From contig CAVQFM010000010.1 of assembly GCA_963711705.1 (NCBI GenBank), positions 128,655 through 192,654 on the forward strand: DNA of 64,000 nucleotides. Direction: 5' to 3'. How positions within the stretch are numbered: position 1 is the stretch's first letter; each line of letters opens with the position of its first letter. The stretch is from RYN-230 sp963711705. GTDB lineage: Bacteria; Actinomycetota; Actinomycetes; Streptosporangiales; Streptosporangiaceae. Positions 34,859 through 41,651 of the stretch are shown one piece after another. The translations under genes and the position numbers were made by a program. The notes under the pieces were generated by a model that had not been told where the DNA came from, did no database searches, and saw only the letters and a program-made list of their open reading frames with translations.

Positions 34859-35557
34859 CTATCCCTGCGCCGCGGCCATGGCCTCGACGCCGTGCACGAA
34901 CAGGTCGATGCCGAACTGGTAGTGGAAGTCCGGGTCGTCGCACGCGGTCATCGGGACGGCCGCCTCGACCAGCCGCGGGTAACGGTCCGGCGGCAGCATG
35001 GCCAGGCTGACCATCTTGCGCCGCTGGTGCTCGGTGCGCTCGGCCTCGTCCATCGACGGGTCGCGGCCCGGCTCGGCCATGGCCAGCATCAGCCCGGTCC
35101 ACAGCGCGCTGTGGGTGATCGCGCTGGCATGGCGCGGATCGAAGCCGGCCCGGTGCAGCACCTCCAGCGCGACCTCGTTGGCGTCCAGCGCCGCCACGCT
35201 CTGCTTCTCGCCGCTCATCAGGAGCTCGGACGCGGACGGGTGGGTCCGCAGCACGTGAATCAGGGATTCCATCAGCGCGCGCAGCTGCGCGGGCCAGGGG
35301 GCGGCCGGGTCCACATCGGTGTCGAGCTCGGCCCAGATCTGGTCGCCCAGCCCGGCCAGCAGCTCTTCCTTGTTCCGGAAGTGCCAGTACAGCGCCATCG
35401 GGGTGACGCCGAGTTCGGTGGCCAGCCGCCGGATGGTCAGCGCCTCCAGGCCCTCGGCGTCGGCGAGCGCCATCGCCCGCGCGACCACGGCGGCCTTGCT
35501 CAGCCGGGGCCGGTGTGCGTCGGCCGGAGCACTGTCCAGCGAAGGTGTCGGAGCCAT
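34859..35557 (-). CDS. TetR family transcriptional regulator
   Basis: A 232-aa repressor. The N-terminal HTH is at about residues 18-65: SKAAVVARAMALADAEGLEALTIRRLA, then LGVTPMALYWHFRNKEELL. The C-terminal domain is of the TetR_C_1 kind (about 95-225: LRALMESLIHVLRTHP, FHYQFGIDLFVHGVEAMAAA), typical of tetracycline/multidrug-type repressors. ATG 35557 follows a weak ribosome site. Two operator-like palindromes lie just upstream (35568-35616), between it and the remains of a divergent MFS exporter, the usual arrangement for such repressors. Confidence 0.88.
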   Translation of the reverse strand: MAPTPSLDSAPADAHRPRLSKAAVVARAMALADAEGLEALTIRRLATELGVTPMALYWHFRNKEELLAGLGDQIWAELDTDVDPAAPWPAQLRALMESLIHVLRTHPSASELLMSGEKQSVAALDANEVALEVLHRAGFDPRHASAITHSALWTGLMLAMAEPGRDPSMDEAERTEHQRRKMVSLAMLPPDRYPRLVEAAVPMTACDDPDFHYQFGIDLFVHGVEAMAAAQG

Positions 35558-35567
35558 CACTTGACAA

Positions 35568-35616
35568 CTATACGCCGTACAAGTCATGCTGTCAGCACTA
35601 CATGTACGACGTATAG
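35568..35616 (+). promoter_or_regulatory. Twin TetR operators in the tetR-MFS control region
   Basis: CTATACGCCGTACA (35568-35581) and TGTACGACGTATAG (35603-35616) are inverted copies with one mismatch, and each is itself a near-palindrome around CG-N-CG. A TTGACA at 35561-35566 on the plus strand could be a -35 box. Further TGTAC half-sites occur at about 35623 and 35650. This is a very typical TetR control site. Confidence 0.75.
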
Positions 35617-35685
35617 GAACGCTGTACAAGATTGTGGTACAGGATCGGTGTACAGGACGGGCAGTCACCCGGGAGGAGAGGGCAC

Positions 35686-35766
35686 GTGTCCAGACGCTGG
35701 TGGGCCCTGGTCGCAGTGGGCTTGGCCACTTTCATGACCTACTTGGACAACAACTACCGATCATAA
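35686..35766 (+). pseudogene. Stub of an MFS drug exporter (first 26 codons)
   Basis: A GTG with a GGAGGAG site starts MSRRWWALVAVGLATFMTYLDNN, the first helix and the conserved Asp motif of DHA2-type 14-helix exporters. The sequence then departs into unrelated DNA and stops after YRS. The remaining ~450 codons are gone, replaced by the gene-poor island. This was the likely target of the divergent TetR repressor. Confidence 0.8.
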
Positions 35767-36134
35767 ACATAACTGGCCACCAGCGTTTCGGCAGGTCAGG
35801 ACCAAGTTGTTGAGGTCACCAAGATGGTTCCCCAAGATCATGTTGAGCTGTTGCGGATGTTGCCCGGTTAGCGGCTGGGCCTGCGGGTAGGAGCACGTGC
35901 TCATCGCACCTCCGGGCGGTGAAGCGGCCCGCGCCGGTTCCGTGAGCGGCAGTTCGCAGCTCCCGGAATTCGGGGGGGGCGGGCCGCGCCTTCACGAGTA
36001 CCCCAACCGGATCGGGCTATGCCTTCGGCACACCCGCACCGGTTCCGGCAGCGAGGGCAATCAAATTAACGACCAGTAAAGACACGGCGAAGACTAGGCA
36101 CAACGGGGGTAGCGTGAGCCTCCCCCCGTTGGGA

Positions 36135-36170
36135 CCTGAGGCCGGGGTGTCCCCCGTGCCCGGTCTCAGG
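36135..36170 (+). other. 12-bp hairpin in the island
   Basis: Arms CCTGAGGCCGGG and CCCGGTCTCAGG (one G-T type mismatch) around a 12-base loop. It has no T-tract after either arm. It may be a terminator-like or structured RNA element. Confidence 0.55.
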
Positions 36171-36304
36171 CCAACGAGTGGTCTACTGCCGGACCGAGCG
36201 TTTGCCGACCTAGCCCGTACCGGCCACGGCACGAACCGGCCCTCTGACCCAAGGGGTCGCAGCCTGTGGGAACGGGAGCGGAATGCGATGGGTGTCGCCG
36301 TACT

Positions 36305-36499
36305 TCAGCCGCTTGCCAGATGCTGAAAGAACGAGACAACACCCGTAATCCAGCCGTGCACAGTGCTGCCCGCCCCCGCAGGGTTGGCCAGAACCCAGAC
36401 GACGATCAGAATTACTATCCCCCAACCGAGGACCTTCTGAACCAAGTGATCTGCCTCTCCGCCTAGGCCGTCGAGCCTCCTTTGCCGCAGAGGCATCAT
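36305..36499 (-). CDS. Small single-helix membrane protein
   Basis: A 64-codon ORF whose second half (from about residue 18) reads LVQKVLGWGIVILIVVWVLANPAGAG, then VHGWITGVVSFFQHLA: a transmembrane helix ending in a conserved-looking NPxGA turn and an amphipathic helix. I recall many actinobacterial small proteins with this WGxVI...NPxGA layout, often beside mobile elements. The start is uncertain: ATG 36499 has no good ribosome site, while GGAGAGG precedes a TTG that would give a 46-aa protein closer to the remembered family length. Confidence 0.6.
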   Translation of the reverse strand: MMPLRQRRLDGLGGEADHLVQKVLGWGIVILIVVWVLANPAGAGSTVHGWITGVVSFFQHLASG

Positions 36500-36644
36500 C
36501 CACTCTTATCGAACGTCGCGTTTGGGGAAGGTGTCAAGGCGACCTGCCGGGCGGAGGGTTGCCGGTCGGCCTGGTACCGGCCACGACAGGAGCCAGACTG
36601 GCGGGCTTTACCGAAGTTTTACTGACTACCGCCCCCGGTGCCGG

Positions 36645-36690
36645 TCAGTCCAAGTTGGTCCGCTCAGTCCAAAGGGTCCGCTGAGTCCAG
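36645..36690 (+). repeat. Short direct repeats, 2.5 copies
   Basis: TCAGTCCAAGTTGGTCCGC (36645), then TCAGTCCAAAGGGTCCGC (36664), then a partial TGAGTCCAG (36682). The spacing of about 19 bases and the alternating TCAGTCC/GGTCCGC blocks suggest protein-binding sites or slippage. It lies in the noncoding island. Confidence 0.65.
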
Positions 36691-36859
36691 CCCCATTTGT
36701 GTCAAACCGGACATCTCTCTGTTTCGGAGGCTCGGGGCCATCACGACACACCCTGCGTGCTCGACCGAAACGAGGCGCTAACTCGTTACTGTGCTCTTGG
36801 CGGTACTCGTGACCCCGGTTCGGTCGATCTCATGAGGCGACCGGACAAGTCGTCTCCCC

Positions 36860-36884
36860 TCCCGTAGGGGGAACTACTACGGGA
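36860..36884 (+). promoter_or_regulatory. Perfect 8-bp hairpin ahead of a 44-aa ORF
   Basis: TCCCGTAG and CTACGGGA flank a 9-base loop, ending 22 bases before the GTG of the small ORF. It is immediately followed by the GAGGAAGGGGA ribosome site. It could be an operator, or an RNA hairpin controlling translation of that ORF. Confidence 0.5.
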
Positions 36885-36906
36885 TACACGAGGAAGGGGA
36901 CTTAAA

Positions 36907-37041
36907 GTGCCCCGGAAGCCGCCTGGCAAGGCCCGTGAGTACGACTGGAGCAAGCTCATAGATAGAGCGCTATCTGTGGCCCTCCGCGTACTGGGCCAAG
37001 CCTTGCTGTACTGGCTGACCGGGAGGAACGGGCATCTCTAA
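36907..37041 (+). CDS. 44-aa basic/amphipathic small protein
   Basis: A GTG-started ORF with a GGAAGGGG site about 10 bases upstream. The product starts VPRKPPGKAREYDWSKLIDR and continues with an amphipathic to hydrophobic helix (ALSVALRVLGQALLYWLTG) before a short polar end. A basic head with one membrane-seeking helix is reminiscent of small mobile-element or toxin-like peptides, but I recognise no family. It is the better supported of the two small genes in the island because ribosome site, length and composition agree. Confidence 0.5.
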   Translation: MPRKPPGKAREYDWSKLIDRALSVALRVLGQALLYWLTGRNGHL

Positions 37042-37149
37042 CGAGAGCTGAGCCCGCCCCGTCCCGACCAGTCCGCTAGGCAGATGGTCCCGGTCTTCGC
37101 TTCCCAGGCAGGGCCGGGGCCTCTGTCGCGCTACCGTCCGGCTAGTGTC

Positions 37150-37189
37150 GCGTTAGGTAGCGTTAGGCAGTGTTGTGCAAAGTTGTGCA
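37150..37189 (+). repeat. Iteron-like 10-bp phased repeats
   Basis: GCGTTAGG occurs at 37150 and 37160, and GTTGTGCA at 37172 and 37182, all spaced by about one helical turn. Such phasing is typical of cooperative protein binding at a promoter or replication/partition site. There is no gene immediately downstream on the plus strand. Confidence 0.55.
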
Positions 37190-37376
37190 CAGTTCAGTTT
37201 CTACAGGCTCCGGTTACCTATGGCAACTTCCAAGCGCACGTGGCGCGCAACTCGCGCATTAAGCGCAATCCGCACCCGGTTTGACTGCGGAGCGTAACCA
37301 ACGCCGGTTAGCTGTCCTTACCGCTCAGCTACGAACACACCCCAGCCCTGCCCGACGGCTGGGCACCGCAGCGCGC

Positions 37377-38150
37377 TCACCAGACCCGGCAGGCGGCCGA
37401 CATGACGCCGGTCCCGGCCAGCATGCGCTTGAGCGCGGGGATGCCGCCGCTGCGCAGCGCCAGGTGCTGCCCGGCCAGCTCGCGCTGGGCCGTGGTGTCC
37501 CCGGCGAACGCCCGCACGCAGGCTTCCGGGGCCACGTTGGCCAGGGCCAGCAGGGCACCCGCCGCACCCAGCGGGCCGGCCAGCGCGAGCAGCCCCGACG
37601 AGCCGACGTAGCAGTGGCCGGCGTAGTGCTCCAGCTCGTCCAGCAGCCGGTCCGGGCTGCCGGAGGAATCCTTGACCGCGCTCACCGGCAGCCGGTCGAG
37701 GGCGCCCACCGGGATGTCCGCGCACGGGATGAACGGGTTGTGGTAGGCGAGCACCGGGCGGCCGCCCGCCGCGTCCGCGATGGCGGCGAAGTACCCGCCC
37801 AGCCCGTCCTGGGCCCCGCGGCCTGCTGGGCACCAGGTCAGCATGGCGTCCGCGCCCGCCGCGGCGGCCGCGCGGGTCAGCGTGACGGCCTGCCGGGTGG
37901 ACGGGGCGCCGGTCCCGGCGATCACCGGCACCGCGGCGGGCAGCGCCGCCCGCACGCTCTCGATGAGCATGATCCGCTCCGGCTCGGTCAGCGTGGCGGC
38001 CTCCCCCGTGGTGCCGGCCACCAGCACGGCGCGCACGCCCCGCCCGGCCAGTTCGGCCGCGAGCTTCGCGGTGGCGCCCACGTCCAGCTCGCCGTCGGCG
38101 CCGAACGCCGTGACCAGGGCCACGCCCACACCGCTGAACAGTGCTGCCAT
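37377..38150 (-). CDS. DapA/NAL superfamily aldolase
   Basis: A 257-aa Schiff-base aldolase. The substrate carboxylate motif is GTTGE (47-51), Tyr136 lies in LAYHNP, and the lysine is Lys160 in AVKDSSG. At 257 residues it is shorter than DapA (about 290), having lost part of the C-terminal helical region. The neighbours (Gfo/Idh/MocA oxidoreductase and IlvD/Edd dehydratase) suggest a 2-keto-3-deoxy sugar acid aldolase rather than lysine biosynthesis. ATG 38150 follows GAGGCGG. It is divergent from the oxidoreductase gene. Confidence 0.85.
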   Translation of the reverse strand: MAALFSGVGVALVTAFGADGELDVGATAKLAAELAGRGVRAVLVAGTTGEAATLTEPERIMLIESVRAALPAAVPVIAGTGAPSTRQAVTLTRAAAAAGADAMLTWCPAGRGAQDGLGGYFAAIADAAGGRPVLAYHNPFIPCADIPVGALDRLPVSAVKDSSGSPDRLLDELEHYAGHCYVGSSGLLALAGPLGAAGALLALANVAPEACVRAFAGDTTAQRELAGQHLALRSGGIPALKRMLAGTGVMSAACRVW

Positions 38151-38350
38151 TTCCGCCTCATTCCCGGGGGTCACCAGCACCGGCGGGATCACCAGCACCG
38201 GCAGTATCAGGCTACGGTGCACGCCCCAGCCCAGACGAGACCGGCCAGCGCCGTCTACGGTGGTGGGCACGACCCGGTCCAGACCCCCTGCCACACGGGC
38301 CCCACCGACCACCACCCGGGGCAGCGGCGCAGAACGAGGAGTGAGGCGGC

Positions 38351-39358
38351 ATGCCAGCAACTGATCAGGTGCGCTGGGGCGTGATGGGCACGGCGGGCAT
38401 CGCGTGGAAGTCCTTCCTGCCCGGGCTGCGCGAGGCGGGCGGCGTGCCCGCGGCGGTGGCCGGCCGCGACCTGGCCCGGGCCACCCGGTACGCCGCCGAG
38501 CACGGCATCGGGCGGGCCGTCGAGGGCTACCAGACCCTGATCGACGACCCGGACCTGGACGCGCTGTACATCCCGCTGCCCAACGCGCTGCACGCGGAGT
38601 GGACCACCCGGGCCCTGCGGGCCGGCAAGCCGGTGCTGTGCGAGAAGCCGCTGTGCGGCACGCTGGCCGAGACCGAGCAGGTGCTCGCGGTGGCCACCGA
38701 GACCGGGACGCTGCTCTGGGAGGCGTTCGTGTTCCCGTTCCAGGAGCAGCTGACCCGGATCCGCCACCTGCTCGCCGACGGCGTCATCGGGGAACTGCGC
38801 GAGATCCAGTCCAACTTCCACTTCCCGATGGACGACCCGGACCGCGACATCAGGATGCGCCGCAGCCTGGCCGGCGGTGCGCTCAACGACATCGGCTGCT
38901 ACCCGGTCCGGCTGGCCCGGGAGCTGTTCACCGCGCCGCACGAGTCGGCCTGGGCGGTGTCGCAATGGGGCGGGGACGGGGTGGACGTGGAGACCCAGGG
39001 CAGCCTCGGCTACCCGGCGGGCCGGCGGCTGATGCTGTCCTGCGGGTTCCGCCGCGGCCTGGACCGGTTCTCCCGGCTGCTGGGCACCGGCGGGCAGATC
39101 AACATCACCAGCCCGTTCCACCCCCGGCCGCAGGACACCTACCAGGTGTGTGTGGCCGGGAAGGCCCCGGAGACCTACCCCGCGCCCGCGGCCGAGCAGC
39201 CGTTCACCGCGGCCCTGCGGCACATCCAGGCCGTGCTGCGCGGCGTGGAGGAGCCCCGGTCGCTGGCCATCGACACCTCGCTGCGCACCGCGCAGGCCCT
39301 GCACGACCTGCACCAGAGCGCGGGCCCGCCGGAAGCGGGCGGCGGCCGGCCGGGCTGA
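38351..39358 (+). CDS. Gfo/Idh/MocA family sugar oxidoreductase
   Basis: A 335-aa NAD(P)-dependent dehydrogenase. The N-terminal Rossmann segment is VRWGVMGTAGIAWKSFLPGL. The family motif EKPL (about residues 98-101, VLCEKPLCG) supplies the catalytic Lys. DIGCYPVRLARELF contains the conserved G-x-x-x-D/H-like substrate motif. It resembles xylose/glucose-fructose oxidoreductases. AGGAGTGAGGCGGC precedes the ATG. It is followed at 18 bases by the DksA-like gene and then the dehydratase, so a sugar-oxidation operon is likely. Confidence 0.9.
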   Translation: MPATDQVRWGVMGTAGIAWKSFLPGLREAGGVPAAVAGRDLARATRYAAEHGIGRAVEGYQTLIDDPDLDALYIPLPNALHAEWTTRALRAGKPVLCEKPLCGTLAETEQVLAVATETGTLLWEAFVFPFQEQLTRIRHLLADGVIGELREIQSNFHFPMDDPDRDIRMRRSLAGGALNDIGCYPVRLARELFTAPHESAWAVSQWGGDGVDVETQGSLGYPAGRRLMLSCGFRRGLDRFSRLLGTGGQINITSPFHPRPQDTYQVCVAGKAPETYPAPAAEQPFTAALRHIQAVLRGVEEPRSLAIDTSLRTAQALHDLHQSAGPPEAGGGRPG

Positions 39359-39376
39359 GCACGCCGGAGACACAGC

Positions 39377-39757
39377 ATGACGGGATCCAGCGGTGGCCGG
39401 CTGACCGCGGCCCAGGCCGCGGCGATCCGCCGCGCGCTGGAGGCCGGGCGGGCCGGGACGCTGGACCAGATCGAGTCGCTGCGCCGCGATTTCGACGGGA
39501 TCGTGGCGTCCGCCGCGCTGACCGGCGCGGACGACGAGCACGACCCCGAGGGGGCCACGATCGCCTTCGAGCGGGCCCAGCTGTCCGCTCTGCTGGAGCA
39601 GGCCCAGGGCCGCCTGGCCGAGCTGGACCAGGCCCTGGCCCGGCTGGCCGGAGGCAGCTACGGGAGCTGCGAGCGGTGCGGCCAGCCGATCGCCCCGGCC
39701 CGGCTGGCCGCCCGCCCGGCCGCCCGCACCTGCATCGCCTGCGCCGCCAGGGGTTAG
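39377..39757 (+). CDS. TraR/DksA family zinc-finger protein
   Basis: A 126-aa DksA-like protein: an N-terminal coiled coil (about 8-85), then a C4 zinc finger CERCGQPI ... CIACAARG (about 97-125). In proteobacteria such proteins bind the RNA polymerase secondary channel; the actinobacterial versions are uncharacterised. The coiled-coil tip lacks an obvious DxxDxA motif and reads as TGADDEHDPEG. It sits between the oxidoreductase and the dehydratase with 18- and 9-base gaps, so it is cotranscribed with them. Confidence 0.85.
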   Translation: MTGSSGGRLTAAQAAAIRRALEAGRAGTLDQIESLRRDFDGIVASAALTGADDEHDPEGATIAFERAQLSALLEQAQGRLAELDQALARLAGGSYGSCERCGQPIAPARLAARPAARTCIACAARG

Positions 39758-39766
39758 CCTGCTCGG

Positions 39767-41485
39767 ATGCAGCAGCAGCACCGGAATGCCCAGTGGTACG
39801 CCACCCCCGACCGGGGCTCCTACATTCACCGCGCCTGGATGCGCCGTGGGCTGCCCCGCGAGGCGTTCACCGGGCGGCCGCACATCGCGATCGCCAACAC
39901 CGCCTCCGACCTCAGCCCGTGCAACAAGCACCTGAACGAGGTCTCCGCCAGCGTGCAGGCCGGCATCTGGGAAGCGGGCGGCATCCCGCTGGACATGCCG
40001 GTGATGTCGCTGGGCGAGACCCAGGTCCGGCCGACCGCGATGCTGTGGCGCAACCTGGCCGCGATGGCCGCCGAGGAGATGATCCGGGCCAACCCGGTGG
40101 ACGGCGTGGTGCTGCTCGGCGGCTGCGACAAGACCATCCCGGCGCTGCTCATGGCGGCCGCCTCGGTCGACCTGCCCGCCGTGGTCGTGCCGGGCGGCCC
40201 GATGCTCACCGGCCACTTCCGCGGCGTCCCGCTCGGCTGCGGCACCGACGTGTGGCGGCTGTCCGAGGAGGTCCGGGCCGGCCAGCTGTCCGAGGACGAC
40301 TTCCTGGCCTCGGAATCGGCGATGATCCGCAGCAAGGGGCACTGCAACACGATGGGCACCGCGTCCACCATGGCCTGCATGGCCGAGGCGCTGGGCATGA
40401 CGCTGCCCGGCGTCGCGGGCACCCCGGCCCCGGACAGCCGGCTCCTCGAATCCGCGCACCAGGCCGGCCGGCACGCGGTGCAGCTGGTCGCCGAAGCCCG
40501 GCGGCCGTCCACCGTGCTGTCAAGATCTTCTTTTCATAACGCCATCGTGGCGCTGGCGGCGATCGGCGGCTCGACGAATGCCGTGGTGCATCTGCTGGCC
40601 ATCGCCGGCCGGGCCGGGGTGGACCTGACCCTGGATGACTTCGACCGGATCGGCTCGGGGGTGCCGCTGCTGGTCGACCTGGCGCCGGCCGGCCGGTTCC
40701 TGATGGATGACTTCTTCCGGGCGGGCGGCCTGCTGGCCGTGCTCCGGGAGGTCGCCGACCTGCTCGACCCGGACGCGATCACGGTGACCGGCCAGCCACT
40801 CACCGACCACCTGGGCGAGGCGGCGATCTGGGACGAGTCGGTGATCCGGCCGCGCGGCAACCCGCTGCTGGACGAGGCCGGGATCGCGGTGCTGCGCGGC
40901 AGCCTGGCCCCGGGTGGTGCCGTCATCAAGCCCGCCGCCGCCACGGCGGGCCTGCTCCAGCACCGGGGACGGGCCGTTACGTTCGACAGTATTGAGGATC
41001 TGCATCACCGGCTGGACGATCCAGCGCTGGACGTGGATGAGTCGTCGGTCCTGGTGCTGCGGGGGTGCGGGCCGCGCGGCTACCCCGGGATGCCGGAAGT
41101 CGGCAACATGCCGCTGCCCGCCCGGCTGCTGGCCCGCGGCGTGCGGGACATGGTGCGGATCAGTGACGCGCGGATGAGCGGGACGGCGTACGGCACGGTC
41201 GTGCTGCACGTGGTGCCGGAGGGCGCGGCGGGCGGCCCGCTGGCCCTGGTCCGGGACGGCGACCCGATCGTGCTGGACGTGCCCGCGCGGCGGCTGGACA
41301 TCGACCTGCCCGCGGCCGAGCTGGCCAGCCGGGAGCCGGCCGCCGCGATGACCGCGGCCCTGCCGGAGCGCTCCCGGGGCTGGGAACGGCTGTACATCGA
41401 CCACGTGCTGCAGGCCGACCGCGGCGCCGACCTGGACTTCCTGGTCGGCTCCAGCGGCCACGAGGTAACCCGCGACTCCCACTAG
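39767..41485 (+). CDS. IlvD/Edd family dehydratase, probably sugar-acid dehydratase
   Basis: A 572-aa FeS dehydratase. Cluster ligands lie in LSPCNKHL (Cys52), LLGGCDKTIP and SKGHCNTMGTAST. The catalytic Ser region ISDARMSGTAYGT is present near residue 467. The sequence departs from housekeeping IlvD and looks closer to arabinonate/xylonate dehydratases; together with the aldolase and oxidoreductase this suggests pentonate or hexonate catabolism. It starts 9 bases after the DksA-like stop and ends before an inverted repeat at 41520. Confidence 0.87.
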   Translation: MQQQHRNAQWYATPDRGSYIHRAWMRRGLPREAFTGRPHIAIANTASDLSPCNKHLNEVSASVQAGIWEAGGIPLDMPVMSLGETQVRPTAMLWRNLAAMAAEEMIRANPVDGVVLLGGCDKTIPALLMAAASVDLPAVVVPGGPMLTGHFRGVPLGCGTDVWRLSEEVRAGQLSEDDFLASESAMIRSKGHCNTMGTASTMACMAEALGMTLPGVAGTPAPDSRLLESAHQAGRHAVQLVAEARRPSTVLSRSSFHNAIVALAAIGGSTNAVVHLLAIAGRAGVDLTLDDFDRIGSGVPLLVDLAPAGRFLMDDFFRAGGLLAVLREVADLLDPDAITVTGQPLTDHLGEAAIWDESVIRPRGNPLLDEAGIAVLRGSLAPGGAVIKPAAATAGLLQHRGRAVTFDSIEDLHHRLDDPALDVDESSVLVLRGCGPRGYPGMPEVGNMPLPARLLARGVRDMVRISDARMSGTAYGTVVLHVVPEGAAGGPLALVRDGDPIVLDVPARRLDIDLPAAELASREPAAAMTAALPERSRGWERLYIDHVLQADRGADLDFLVGSSGHEVTRDSH

Positions 41486-41519
41486 CCGGGCGCGTGAGCC
41501 CGCCCGCCCGGCCCGCCGC

Positions 41520-41572
41520 CATGATCGTGGTCAGTTTGTGTTCGCTGGTGACACCTATTGACCGCGATCATG
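41520..41572 (+). repeat. 53-bp inverted repeat between convergent genes
   Basis: Arms CATGATCGTGGTCA and TGACCGCGATCATG (13 of 14 pair) around a 25-base loop. It lies in the convergent gap between the dehydratase and the APC permease. It shares the CATGATC tips with the elements at 7828 and 46291 but has a different core. It may act as a bidirectional terminator or be a related dispersed repeat. Confidence 0.7.
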
Positions 41573-41651
41573 ACCGGGACCCGGGTGGGTGGTACTGCGG
41601 GACCAGCTCGGGGGAGTCTGGTCCCGCAGCACCACGTCTGGAGGCGGCGCC

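Larger units (their letters stand above)
35767..37376. other. Gene-poor island of lower GC
   Basis: About 1.6 kb with visibly lower GC, no long reading frame of actinobacterial codon texture, two very small plausible genes (36305-36499 and 36907-37041), strong hairpins and short direct repeats. It begins exactly where the MFS gene is broken. It looks like the residue of an integrated element (small AICE, plasmid or phage type). I find no integrase, transposase or terminal repeats. Parts not listed separately hold nothing I can support. Confidence 0.6.

Noticed and set aside
37150..37189. A plasmid replication origin
   Set aside because: The phased repeats are suggestive, but there is no rep gene, no clear AT-rich melting region beside them and no DnaA boxes; kept only as a repeat.
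37255..37345. A tRNA-like stretch on the minus strand (GTAGCTGAGCGGTAAGG resembles a D arm)
   Set aside because: No matching 7-bp acceptor stem, the anticodon-like stem has a 6-base loop, and no proper T arm (GTTCRAAT) is present. It might be a decayed tRNA or attachment-site remnant but cannot be called.
38255..40474. A 739-codon minus-strand frame opposite the oxidoreductase and dehydratase genes
   Set aside because: It is a shadow of three motif-bearing plus-strand genes; the product is compositionally biased and has no recognisable motif.
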